The notes under the pieces are model-generated. The model was not told the DNA's origin and made no database searches. It worked only from the letters and a program-made list of their open reading frames with translations. From the NCBI RefSeq assembly GCF_003432035.1, contig NZ_QOHO01000049.1, forward strand, positions 1 through 64,000: a DNA stretch of 64,000 bases, in the 5' to 3' direction. The stretch is from Lacrimispora amygdalina (GTDB lineage Bacteria > Bacillota > Clostridia > Lachnospirales > Lachnospiraceae). The translations under genes and the position numbers were made by a program. Below, piece after piece: positions 43,295-51,408 of the stretch. How positions within the stretch are numbered: the stretch's first letter is position 1; each line of letters begins with the position of its first letter.

Positions 43295-43946
43295 AGAAAC
43301 TCTGACAGCAAACGGGTCAGGAAAGAGCGCAAAAGAAGAAAAGAAATGGGAAGCGGTCATTGAGGCAGTTCTTTTTACCATGGGAAATTCGGTGGAGCTT
43401 GGCCGGCTGGCTGCAGCCATCGACCAGGATGAGGAAACAGCAAAAGAAGCGGTTCTTCGTCTGATGAAGCGGTATGAGACGGGCAAGAAGGGAATGCAGA
43501 TCATTGCGCTGGAGAACAGCTATCAGATGTGCACCCGCCCGGAATACTATGAGAATTTAATCCGTGTTGCCTGTGCACCGAAAAAACAGGTATTATCGGA
43601 AGTGGTTTTGGAGACGCTTTCCATCATTGCATACAAACAGCCGGTTACAAAGCTTGAGATAGAGAAGATCCGCGGAGTAAAGTCGGATCATGCGGTAAAC
43701 AAGCTGGTGGAATATAATCTGGTTTATGAGGTCGGACGTTTGGATGCACCGGGACGTCCTGCACTTTTTGCAACAACAGAAGAATTTTTAAGAAGATTTG
43801 GCATTGGTTCCACTCAGAATTTACCGGCGGCAGATCCCATGGTAGCAGCGGAGATTCGAATGGAAGTGGAAGAAGAACTTTCGGGAAGCGGAGTATTGCT
43901 TGCCAAAGAAGAAAACGGCGACAGTCAGCAGGAGGACATACAGTGA
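43287..43946 (+). CDS. scpB: Segregation and condensation protein B
   Basis: A 219-residue ScpB with two winged-helix domains. [23 protein letters not shown] opens the first, and [39 protein letters not shown] is the family core (in joined pieces). It forms the condensin complex with ScpA and SMC. The ATG lies inside the end of scpA, and the final TGA overlaps the GTG of the dUTPase gene, so the operon is tightly coupled. An in-frame start at 43215 would run far into scpA and is unlikely. Confidence 0.96.
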   Translation: MDKETLTANGSGKSAKEEKKWEAVIEAVLFTMGNSVELGRLAAAIDQDEETAKEAVLRLMKRYETGKKGMQIIALENSYQMCTRPEYYENLIRVACAPKKQVLSEVVLETLSIIAYKQPVTKLEIEKIRGVKSDHAVNKLVEYNLVYEVGRLDAPGRPALFATTEEFLRRFGIGSTQNLPAADPMVAAEIRMEVEEELSGSGVLLAKEENGDSQQEDIQ

Positions 43947-44380
43947 GTGCGAACATAAAAATTAAATATTTTACAGATGAGATAGAAAAACTGAGATACA
44001 TAGACGGCAAATCCGACTGGATTGATTTACGGGCTGCAAAAGAAGTGGAGTTAAAAGCCGGTGAATTCAAACTGATCCCTCTTGGAATTGCCATGGAACT
44101 TCCTGCCGGTTATGAAGCCCATGTGGTTCCGAGAAGCAGTACGTTTAAAAATTACGGCATTATTCAGACCAACAGTATGGGAATTATTGATGAAACTTAC
44201 TGCGGAGACAATGACCAGTGGTTTTTCCCGGCGTATGCACTTCGGGATACCGTGATTCATATCAATGACCGGATCTGCCAGTTCCGTATTACAGAGCATC
44301 AGCCAGCCATCTGTTTTGAGGCTGTGGATTCTTTAAATCATGAGGACAGAGGCGGACACGGAAGCACTGGAATACAATAA
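43943..44380 (+). CDS. dut: dUTP diphosphatase
   Basis: A 145-residue trimeric-type dUTPase. The five motifs are visible: [26 protein letters not shown] and the C-terminal RGGHGSTG. It converts dUTP to dUMP and pyrophosphate, limiting uracil in DNA and feeding thymidylate synthesis. It starts with GTG inside the scpB stop (GTGA) with AGGAGG upstream, which shows translational coupling. It is in the scpAB operon. Confidence 0.94.
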   Translation: MSANIKIKYFTDEIEKLRYIDGKSDWIDLRAAKEVELKAGEFKLIPLGIAMELPAGYEAHVVPRSSTFKNYGIIQTNSMGIIDETYCGDNDQWFFPAYALRDTVIHINDRICQFRITEHQPAICFEAVDSLNHEDRGGHGSTGIQ

Positions 44381-44414
44381 CATTTATAGAATTGTCAAAG
44401 TTGGAGATATTAAC

Positions 44415-45191
44415 ATGAAAAGAAAAACCGGATATGGAACACTTTTAATTGTTCTGATTCTGATTCTTACAGTGACGGCCGGTTGCGGCAAAAAAGAGAA
44501 TCGGTACACGTACCGGGATGATGGAATTAAGGCCCTTGAGGAAGGAAACTACAAGGATGCCATTGCGTCATTTGACCGGGCCATTGATGCCAAAAAGGGC
44601 CTGGTAGGAAAATTCGATATGGATGTATTAAAATACAAAGCAGAAGCGGAGTATCTTTCCGGTGATTACCAGGCAGCTGTCGGCACCTATGATATTTTAA
44701 TCAAGGTTGATGGGGAAAAACCGGAATATTTAAACATGAGGAGTGCATCGAAAGCCGGTGCGGGAGATGATGACGGTGCCATAGCTGATTATAACCGGAG
44801 CCGTGAACTTGACCCGGACAGCACAGCGCCTGGAAGAATGAATGCGCTTATGGCAGCAGGTGCAGCTATGGAAAAGGCGGGATCTCCATCGGATGCAATG
44901 ACTCTCTATGAAGGTGCAGCCGCCGCAGGAGAGGCAGGTCCCATGATCTACAACCGGATGGGATTATGCAGGATGGCAGAAAAGGACTGGGATGGAGCGC
45001 TGGAAGCATTTCAAAAAGGCTTAGCAGCACCGGAAGCGTCAAAAGCACCGGAGTTATTGTTTAATACCGCTGTTGTTTATGAGCGGAAGGGAGAGTTTAA
45101 AAAGGCGCTGGATACCATGGAGCAATATGTTTCTGTACATGGACCGGATGAAGAAGCACAACGGGAAATTACATTTTTGGAGTCAAGATAG
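44415..45191 (+). CDS. TPR-repeat lipoprotein
   Basis: A 258-residue exported lipoprotein. A signal segment (LLIVLILILTVTAGC) ends in a lipobox with Cys24. At least four tetratricopeptide repeats follow: IKALEEGNYKDAIASFDRAI, AEYLSGDYQAAVGTYDILI, GDDDGAIADYNRSRELDPDS and AEKDWDGALEAFQKGL. Such proteins act as scaffolds at the outer membrane face. The partner is unknown. The ATG at 44415 has TTGGAGAT upstream; the in-frame start at 44340 lies inside dut. The hflX gene follows 12 bases later. Confidence 0.9.
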   Translation: MKRKTGYGTLLIVLILILTVTAGCGKKENRYTYRDDGIKALEEGNYKDAIASFDRAIDAKKGLVGKFDMDVLKYKAEAEYLSGDYQAAVGTYDILIKVDGEKPEYLNMRSASKAGAGDDDGAIADYNRSRELDPDSTAPGRMNALMAAGAAMEKAGSPSDAMTLYEGAAAAGEAGPMIYNRMGLCRMAEKDWDGALEAFQKGLAAPEASKAPELLFNTAVVYERKGEFKKALDTMEQYVSVHGPDEEAQREITFLESR

Positions 45192-45203
45192 GTTGGAGAG
45201 GGA

Positions 45204-46475
45204 ATGGCAGAACTGATAGAGTTAAAAGAAATAGAAGAAAAGGTTATTTTGACAGCAGTAAGTACGGGAGACGGCACAGATGTGAGCGCATCCTTAGATG
45301 AGCTGGAAGAGCTGGTTAAGACAGCGGGTGCAGTTACTGTGGATAAGGTCATTCAGAACCGTGAGAGGATTCATCCGGGAACTTATCTTGGAAAAGGTAA
45401 GATTGAAGAAATCCGGGAAAGGATCTTTTTACTTGGTGCAACGGGAGTGGTCTGTGACGATGAGCTTTCACCTGCCCAGATGCGCAATTTAGAGGATGCC
45501 CTGCAGATAAAGGTGATGGACCGTACCATGGTTATTCTGGATATATTTGCAGCAAGAGCTACCACCAGAGAAGGAAAGATACAGGTGGAGCTTGCCCAGT
45601 TGAAATACCGTTCTGCCAGGCTGGTCGGCTTAAGAAGCTCGTTATCCAGACTTGGCGGAGGAATCGGAACCAGAGGACCTGGCGAGAAGAAGCTGGAGAT
45701 AGACCGAAGGCTGATTCATGACCGGATCAGTGTTCTGAAAGCGGATTTAGAGGATGTAAAGCGCCACAGAGAGGTGGCAAGACAGCAGAGGGATAAAAAT
45801 CATATGCCTGTGGCCGCCATAGTCGGCTATACCAATGCCGGTAAATCCACTCTGTTAAACCGGTTAACCGGTGCAGGAATTCTGGCAGAGGACAAGCTGT
45901 TTGCAACACTGGATCCTACAACAAGGAACTTAAGCCTGCCGGGCGGCCAGCAGATTCTTCTAACCGATACGGTTGGTTTTATCAGAAAACTGCCCCATCA
46001 TCTGATTGAAGCATTTAAAAGTACGTTAGAAGAGGCCAAATACAGTGATATTATTCTTCATGTAGTGGACTGCTCCAATCCTCAGATGGAAATCCAGATG
46101 CATGTGGTATATGAAACGCTAAGGGAACTGGGAGTAACGGATAAGATCATGGTTACCGTATTTAATAAAATCGATGCTTTAAGACCGGATACCACCCTTA
46201 AGGACATCTCATCGGATTATCAGGTCAGGATCTCCGCGCGTACAGGAGAAGGGATAGATGAACTGGAAAATCTGATTGAATCTATATTGAGAAGCAGAAG
46301 GATTTATTTAGAGAAGGTTTATTCCTATAAAGACGCTGGAAAGATCCAGCAGATCCGTAAATACGGCCAGCTTTTAAAAGAAGAATACCAGGAAGACGGA
46401 ATACTGGTGAATGCTTATGTACCGGCAGAATTATTTGCAGGTCTGGCAGGCAGCCAGGACTTTTTCGACGAATGA
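45204..46475 (+). CDS. hflX: GTPase HflX
   Basis: A 423-residue HflX. The N-terminal ND1 region (GTYLGKGKIEEIRERI) and the family linker ARLVGLRSSLSRLGGGIGTRGPGEKKLE precede the GTPase motifs GYTNAGKST, DTVGFI and NKID. HflX splits or rescues stalled ribosomes under stress. It ends the scpA-scpB-dut-lipoprotein-hflX run, and a very strong terminator follows 3 bases after the stop. Confidence 0.96.
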   Translation: MAELIELKEIEEKVILTAVSTGDGTDVSASLDELEELVKTAGAVTVDKVIQNRERIHPGTYLGKGKIEEIRERIFLLGATGVVCDDELSPAQMRNLEDALQIKVMDRTMVILDIFAARATTREGKIQVELAQLKYRSARLVGLRSSLSRLGGGIGTRGPGEKKLEIDRRLIHDRISVLKADLEDVKRHREVARQQRDKNHMPVAAIVGYTNAGKSTLLNRLTGAGILAEDKLFATLDPTTRNLSLPGGQQILLTDTVGFIRKLPHHLIEAFKSTLEEAKYSDIILHVVDCSNPQMEIQMHVVYETLRELGVTDKIMVTVFNKIDALRPDTTLKDISSDYQVRISARTGEGIDELENLIESILRSRRIYLEKVYSYKDAGKIQQIRKYGQLLKEEYQEDGILVNAYVPAELFAGLAGSQDFFDE

Positions 46476-46477
46476 CA

Positions 46478-46535
46478 AAAACACAATATGTAGATTTTGA
46501 AATAAACAAAATCCACATATTGTGTTTTCTTTTTT
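46478..46535 (+). terminator. Very long hairpin terminator after hflX
   Basis: A 22-base arm (46478-46499) pairs with 46507-46528 with a single mismatch and a 7-base loop; a T-rich tail follows. The right arm also carries the -35 of the nrdD promoter. Confidence 0.9.
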
Positions 46536-46548
46536 CTTCTGCTATAAT
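46520..46548 (+). promoter_or_regulatory. Sigma-A promoter of nrdD nested in the hflX terminator
   Basis: TTGTGT (46520-46525), 17 bases and TATAAT (46543-46548). The -35 box lies inside the right arm of the preceding terminator. Confidence 0.7.
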
Positions 46549-46603
46549 ACATTTGTATGCTAAAAAAAGTCGTGACGGTTTTTGTGAAAGGAGTAAAGGT
46601 TAG

Positions 46604-48970
46604 ATGATCCAGGTAGTGAAAAGAGACGGGGAAGAAGCTGAATTTAGCTTGGGGAAGATCACGGAAGCCATTAAGAAAGCATTTAAGGCAACCGGAAAGG
46701 AGTACAATAATGAAATTTTAGAGCTTCTGTCTCTGCGGGTGACGGCAGATTTCCAGGAGAAAATGAATGATGGTAAGATAACTGTGGAACAGATCCAGGA
46801 CAGCGTGGAGCATGTGCTGGAGCACGCGGGATATACGGATGTAGCCAAGGCCTACATATTATATAGAAAACAGCGGGAAAAGATACGGAATATGAAAAAC
46901 ACCATCCTGGATTATAAAGATGTGGTGAACAGTTATGTTAAGGTTGAGGACTGGCGTGTAAAAGAGAACTCAACGGTAACTTATTCCGTAGGAGGACTGA
47001 TCTTAAGCAATTCCGGTGCAGTTACGGCGAATTACTGGCTGTCAGAGATCTATGATCACGAGATAGCAGAGGCACACAGGAATGCGGATATTCATATCCA
47101 TGATTTGTCCATGCTTACCGGATACTGTGCAGGCTGGTCGTTAAAACAGCTGCTTTTAGAGGGACTGGGGGGAATTCCGGGAAAGATTACCTCTTCTCCG
47201 GCCAGACATTTATCCGTACTCTGCAACCAGATGGTTAACTTTCTTGGAATTATGCAGAATGAATGGGCGGGCGCCCAGGCATTTTCATCCTTTGACACCT
47301 ATCTGGCACCTTTTGTAAAGAGTGACCGGTTATCCTACCCGGAAGTGAAAAAGTGTATCGAATCCTTTATTTATGGTGTGAACACTCCCAGCCGCTGGGG
47401 CACCCAGGCACCATTTTCCAATATCACCCTGGACTGGACTGTTCCGTCTGATATGGCAGAGCTGAATGCCATTGTAGGCGGAAAAGAGATGGCTTTCAAA
47501 TATAAAGACTGTAAAAAAGAGATGGACATGGTCAATAAGGCATTTATTGAAACCATGATTGAGGGGGATGCCAACGGAAGAGGATTTCAGTATCCAATCC
47601 CCACCTATTCCATAACCAAAGATTTTGACTGGAGTGATACTGAGAACAACCGCCTGTTGTTTGAAATGACCTCCAAGTACGGAACTCCTTATTTTTCCAA
47701 TTATATCAACAGCGATATGGAGCCCAGCGATGTAAGAAGCATGTGCTGCCGTCTCAGACTGGATTTAAGAGAGTTAAGAAGGAAGACCGGAGGTTTCTTC
47801 GGGTCAGGAGAGAGTACAGGGTCTGTTGGCGTGGTAACCATTAATATGCCGAGAATTGCTTATCTGGCAAAAGATGAAGCGGATTTCTACAAGCGTCTTG
47901 ACCGCATGATGGATTTGTCGGCCAGATCCTTGAGAACAAAGAGAGAGGTTATTACAAAGCTTCTGGATCAGGGGCTTTATCCTTATACAAAGCGCTATCT
48001 GGGAAGCTTTGAAAATCACTTTTCCACCATTGGACTGATCGGTATGAATGAGGTTGGTTTAAATGCAAAATGGCTGGGGAAAGACTTAACCGATACAAAG
48101 ACCCAGAAGTTTACAAAAACCGTTTTAAATCATATGAGGGAACGGCTTTCCGATTATCAGGAGATGTATGGAGATCTTTATAATCTGGAAGCGACTCCGG
48201 CGGAATCCACCACCTATCGTCTTGCCAAACATGACAGGAAGTATTATCCGGACATTAAAACAGCCGGTCATGAGGGAGATACCCCTTATTATACCAACAG
48301 TTCCCATCTTCCGGTGGATTACACGGCGGATATTTTTGATGCACTGGACATTCAGGATGAGCTTCAGACACTTTATACCTCCGGAACCGTATTTCATGCA
48401 TTCCTGGGCGAGAAGCTGCCTGACTGGGCAGCAGCAGCAAAGCTGGTTAAAACCATTGCCGATCATTATAAACTGCCTTACTACACCCTGTCTCCAACCT
48501 ATTCCATCTGTGCAGAGCATGGATATCTGGCAGGAGAACATAGTGTCTGCCCGGTATGCGGAAAGAAAGCGGAGATTTACAGCCGCATTACCGGCTATTA
48601 CCGCCCGGTTCAAAACTGGAATGAAGGAAAGACGCAGGAGTATAAAAACCGTACTACCTACAATATCTCCGGCTCCGTTTTAAAAAACGCTGCTCATGAG
48701 CAGAAGGCGGAAAAGGGAACGGACAAGAAGCCGGAGATGCCGTCAGGTGCTTATCTGTTTACTACAAAAACCTGCCCCAACTGCAGGCTGGCAAAGCAGT
48801 TCCTTAAGAATGTGGATTATGAAACAGTGGATGCAGAAGAGAATGCAGAGCTGGCAGACAAGCTGGGAATTATGCAGGCACCTACACTTGTAGTGGTGAA
48901 AGACGGACTGATTCAAAAGATCACCAATGCTTCTGATATCCGTAAATTTGCAGAAAGCATTCCGTGCTGA
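46604..48970 (+). CDS. nrdD: Anaerobic (class III) ribonucleotide reductase with C-terminal thioredoxin-like domain
   Basis: A 788-residue class III reductase. An N-terminal ATP-cone (about 1-95, MIQVVKRDGEEAEFSLGKI) precedes the glycyl-radical barrel. Near the C-terminus a zinc site (CAEHG then CPVCG) precedes the radical motif RITGYYRP, with Gly664 the likely radical site. The last roughly 75 residues form a thioredoxin/glutaredoxin-like domain with CPNC (Cys724, Cys727), VDAEENAELADKLGI and the cis-proline APT. This fused domain could supply reductant. It makes deoxyribonucleotides without oxygen. The activase NrdG, often adjacent, is not in the window. Confidence 0.95.
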   Translation: MIQVVKRDGEEAEFSLGKITEAIKKAFKATGKEYNNEILELLSLRVTADFQEKMNDGKITVEQIQDSVEHVLEHAGYTDVAKAYILYRKQREKIRNMKNTILDYKDVVNSYVKVEDWRVKENSTVTYSVGGLILSNSGAVTANYWLSEIYDHEIAEAHRNADIHIHDLSMLTGYCAGWSLKQLLLEGLGGIPGKITSSPARHLSVLCNQMVNFLGIMQNEWAGAQAFSSFDTYLAPFVKSDRLSYPEVKKCIESFIYGVNTPSRWGTQAPFSNITLDWTVPSDMAELNAIVGGKEMAFKYKDCKKEMDMVNKAFIETMIEGDANGRGFQYPIPTYSITKDFDWSDTENNRLLFEMTSKYGTPYFSNYINSDMEPSDVRSMCCRLRLDLRELRRKTGGFFGSGESTGSVGVVTINMPRIAYLAKDEADFYKRLDRMMDLSARSLRTKREVITKLLDQGLYPYTKRYLGSFENHFSTIGLIGMNEVGLNAKWLGKDLTDTKTQKFTKTVLNHMRERLSDYQEMYGDLYNLEATPAESTTYRLAKHDRKYYPDIKTAGHEGDTPYYTNSSHLPVDYTADIFDALDIQDELQTLYTSGTVFHAFLGEKLPDWAAAAKLVKTIADHYKLPYYTLSPTYSICAEHGYLAGEHSVCPVCGKKAEIYSRITGYYRPVQNWNEGKTQEYKNRTTYNISGSVLKNAAHEQKAEKGTDKKPEMPSGAYLFTTKTCPNCRLAKQFLKNVDYETVDAEENAELADKLGIMQAPTLVVVKDGLIQKITNASDIRKFAESIPC

Positions 48971-49016
48971 TTTCATGTCCCGTCCATGGCACATACGCCA
49001 ATATATGGTAGTCAGT

Positions 49017-49053
49017 CAAAAGATTCTGTGCTATAATAGTACAGAATCTTTTG
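49017..49053. promoter_or_regulatory. 13-bp perfect inverted repeat with a -10 box in its loop
   Basis: CAAAAGATTCTGT (49017-49029) and ACAGAATCTTTTG (49041-49053) flank an 11-base loop containing TATAAT (49032-49037). It can be read as an operator over the promoter of the next small gene or as a terminator-like hairpin after nrdD; there is no T-run beyond the arm. Confidence 0.6.
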
Positions 49054-49081
49054 ATGTTTCAGACAGAAAGGGGCATAGCAG

Positions 49082-49351
49082 ATGGAATATGAGAATACGT
49101 GGGTCCTGTTTGGGGAGATGGGTGCTGTAGCCAGAAAGAGTATTGAAGCAGAACATCACTATATCAGCCTGCAGATACAGACACATGGAGACGGTGCTTT
49201 TACACTGGTGATTGAGGCAGGAATTGAAGCAGTATCCGTAGAACTTCAGTCGAAGACACTGGAAGAAGCTTTACAGGAGGCTGATGGATTTTCAAGAGAT
49301 TATTTTCGTGACAAGGCCCGCCTGTTTGAGGAAATAGCGGACCGGATCTGA
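49082..49351 (+). CDS. Small protein of unknown function
   Basis: An 89-residue, acidic, soluble protein: a short N-terminal part (TWVLFGEMGAVARKSIEAEHHY) then a beta-rich and helical C-terminus (LEEALQEADGFSRDYFRDKARLFEEIADRI). I do not recognise a family. AAAGGGG lies about 10 bases before the ATG, a promoter-like hairpin stands 30 bases upstream and a strong terminator lies just downstream, so it looks like a real monocistronic gene. No function can be inferred from its neighbours nrdD and an Rrf2 regulator. Confidence 0.7.
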   Translation: MEYENTWVLFGEMGAVARKSIEAEHHYISLQIQTHGDGAFTLVIEAGIEAVSVELQSKTLEEALQEADGFSRDYFRDKARLFEEIADRI

Positions 49352-49362
49352 CAGATAAATTC

Positions 49363-49414
49363 AAAAATCCGTTGGATTGCAGCCCAGCTTCTGCTGCAGT
49401 CCGACGGATTTTTT
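49363..49414. terminator. Bidirectional terminator
   Basis: AAAAATCCGTTGGATTGCAG pairs with CTGCAGTCCGACGGATTTTT (with a mismatch) around a short loop, giving A-rich and T-rich ends for both convergent genes. Confidence 0.9.
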
Positions 49415-49431
49415 ATGGCCATACGGATTTG

Positions 49432-49860
49432 TCAGTCTTCCATTCCCTCCAGGCGCTTCTGCTCTTCCACAAGATCTGCAAGAGTGATGTTATCTACCAC
49501 ATCGGAGATGGCCTGATCCAGTTTTTTAAAGACCAGCATGCTGGCACATGTATCAGCCCTGCTGCAGGAGTTGACTTCTTCCTCCATACAGGATACCGGG
49601 GCCAGACTGCCTTCTGCAAGGCGCAGAATCATGCCTACCGTGTATTCGGAAGGATCTTTTGTAAGATAATAACCGCCCTGAGCGCCTCTCCGGCTTTTCA
49701 CATATCCGGCACGGCTCAGAATCGTAACAATCTGCTCTAAATACTTATCAGATATGTCCTGCCGCTCTGCAACATGGTTAATCTTCGTGCATTCACCTGG
49801 CTGAAGGGCAAACTCAATCATCATTCGGAGCGCGTAACGCCCCTTGGTAGAAAATTTCAT
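49432..49860 (-). CDS. Rrf2-family (IscR-like) transcriptional regulator
   Basis: A 142-residue Rrf2 protein: MKFSTKGRYALRMMIEFAL, the winged helix with ISDKYLEQIVTILSRAGYVKSRRGAQGGYYL, and three cysteines Cys91, Cys99 and Cys105 positioned like the Fe-S ligands of IscR (spacing CX7CX5C rather than CX5CX5C). It probably senses Fe-S, redox or NO status. ATG 49860 is used; a TTG immediately upstream is possible. No isc genes or other clear targets are adjacent; it is divergent from a MATE transporter gene. Confidence 0.92.
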   Translation of the reverse strand: MKFSTKGRYALRMMIEFALQPGECTKINHVAERQDISDKYLEQIVTILSRAGYVKSRRGAQGGYYLTKDPSEYTVGMILRLAEGSLAPVSCMEEEVNSCSRADTCASMLVFKKLDQAISDVVDNITLADLVEEQKRLEGMED

Positions 49861-49913
49861 CAAAATAAATTCCCCCCCTGATTATTCTTATCTGTTTAGT
49901 AGGATATTAAAGT

Positions 49914-49942
49914 ATTTTACACGATCATCATGAAAAAGTAAA
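49914..49942 (-). promoter_or_regulatory. Sigma-A promoter of the Rrf2-type gene
   Basis: On the minus strand TTTACT (49937-49942), 17 bases and TAAAAT (49914-49919). Confidence 0.65.
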
Positions 49943-50028
49943 CCTTAAATTATCCGGCTTCCAAATTGTCGAAAAAGGATGTATACTAATATTCATTGGG
50001 AGATTGGAAAAAAGTAGGAGGATTATTT

Positions 50029-51408
50029 GTGAGTAAAAAACTGCATACAACTCAGGTGATCATGACAGAAGGCGTAATCTGGAGACAGCTTCTTGCTTTT
50101 TCTCTGCCTCTCCTGGTTGGAAATTTATTTCAGCAGCTCTACAATACTGTGGACTCTGTAGTAGTAGGCAACTTTATCGGCAGTGATGCACTGGCAGCTG
50201 TGGGTTCCAGTAATTCCCTGATTAACTTGATTATCGGTATGTTTATGGGGATTGGAACCGGAGCCGGAGTAATTATATCCCAGTATTACGGGGCGGGAGA
50301 AAAGCAGAAGCTGCACTGGGCGGTACACACCACTATGGCATTAAGCATCGTGGGAGGTCTCATTCTCATCGTACTGGGTGTTTTTTTATCCCCGCTCATT
50401 CTCGTTTTAATGGGAACACCTCAATCGGTTATGCCGGCATCTGCTGCATATCTGCGGATTTTTTTCTGCGGTTCTTTATTTAATCTGGTATATAATATGG
50501 GATCGGGTGTTCTCAGGGCTGTGGGGGACTCCAAACGTCCGCTCATTTTTCTGTGTATTTCCTCTGTCATTAATATCGTACTTGATCTTGTATTTGTAGT
50601 TATCTTTCAGCTGGGAACGGCAGGAGTGGGATATGCAACAGTGGCAGCCCAGGGAGTATCGGCTCTCCTCACAGTCAGGGCACTGGTGCATACGGATGAT
50701 AGTTATCGTCTGGAACTGAGTAAAATAAAAATTGACCGGCGCATGATGGCCCGCGTTTTAAAAATCGGAATTCCAAGCGGCATACAGCAGTCAATTATCT
50801 CCCTTTCCAACGTAATCGTTCAGGCGAATGTCAACAGCTTCGGTGCAGCAGCCATGGCAGGATTTGGTTCCTATAGCAAGATTGACGGCTTTGCCATGCT
50901 TCCGCTTCAGAGCTTCTGCATGGCAGCAACCACATTTACCGGGCAGAATATCGGAGCCCAAAAAAACAGACGGGTGAAACAGGGAGTTTTTCAGGGGCTT
51001 GTCATCAGTATGATTTATACCATTCTTATTTCCATCATTCTTTATCTGAATGCGGAACGTATTTTAAGAATATTTTCCCCTGATCCGGATGTAATCGCAT
51101 ACGGATATACCTCCATGCTGATTCTGCTTCCGTTTTACTGGACGATGGCCATACACCAGATCTTAATGGGAAGCATCCGGGGAAGCGGCAGAACGATGGT
51201 CTCCATGCTGATCGGAGTGGGAAACATGTGTATTCTGCGGATGATTTATATTAATTTACTGGTACCATTTTTCCCCAGTTTTGAAGCGGTGATGTGGTGT
51301 TATCCTATAACATGGCTTACTACTATGGGAATGGACTGTATCTATGCAATGAAAGCAAAATGGATACCAAAAGGGAAAGAAGAACAGATAGGAGAAAAAA
51401 GTCAATGA
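50029..51408 (+). CDS. MATE-family efflux transporter
   Basis: A 459-residue multidrug/Na+ antiporter-type protein with about 12 helices in two six-helix halves. The N-terminal helix region reads LLAFSLPLLVGNLFQQLYNTVDSVVVGNFIG and the second half begins near KIGIPSGIQQSIISLSNVIVQ. The start is GTG 50029 with GGAGG eight bases upstream. A longer frame from 49996 would use TTG and overlaps the promoter-like TTCCAA-N17-TATACT. The stop overlaps the nadE ATG (ATGA), so nadE is co-translated. Substrate unknown. Confidence 0.93.
   Translation: MSKKLHTTQVIMTEGVIWRQLLAFSLPLLVGNLFQQLYNTVDSVVVGNFIGSDALAAVGSSNSLINLIIGMFMGIGTGAGVIISQYYGAGEKQKLHWAVHTTMALSIVGGLILIVLGVFLSPLILVLMGTPQSVMPASAAYLRIFFCGSLFNLVYNMGSGVLRAVGDSKRPLIFLCISSVINIVLDLVFVVIFQLGTAGVGYATVAAQGVSALLTVRALVHTDDSYRLELSKIKIDRRMMARVLKIGIPSGIQQSIISLSNVIVQANVNSFGAAAMAGFGSYSKIDGFAMLPLQSFCMAATTFTGQNIGAQKNRRVKQGVFQGLVISMIYTILISIILYLNAERILRIFSPDPDVIAYGYTSMLILLPFYWTMAIHQILMGSIRGSGRTMVSMLIGVGNMCILRMIYINLLVPFFPSFEAVMWCYPITWLTTMGMDCIYAMKAKWIPKGKEEQIGEKSQ

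Noticed and set aside
49372-49740. Plus-strand open frame opposite the Rrf2-type gene
   Set aside because: It starts within a terminator, has no ribosome site and is antisense to a clear Rrf2 coding region.
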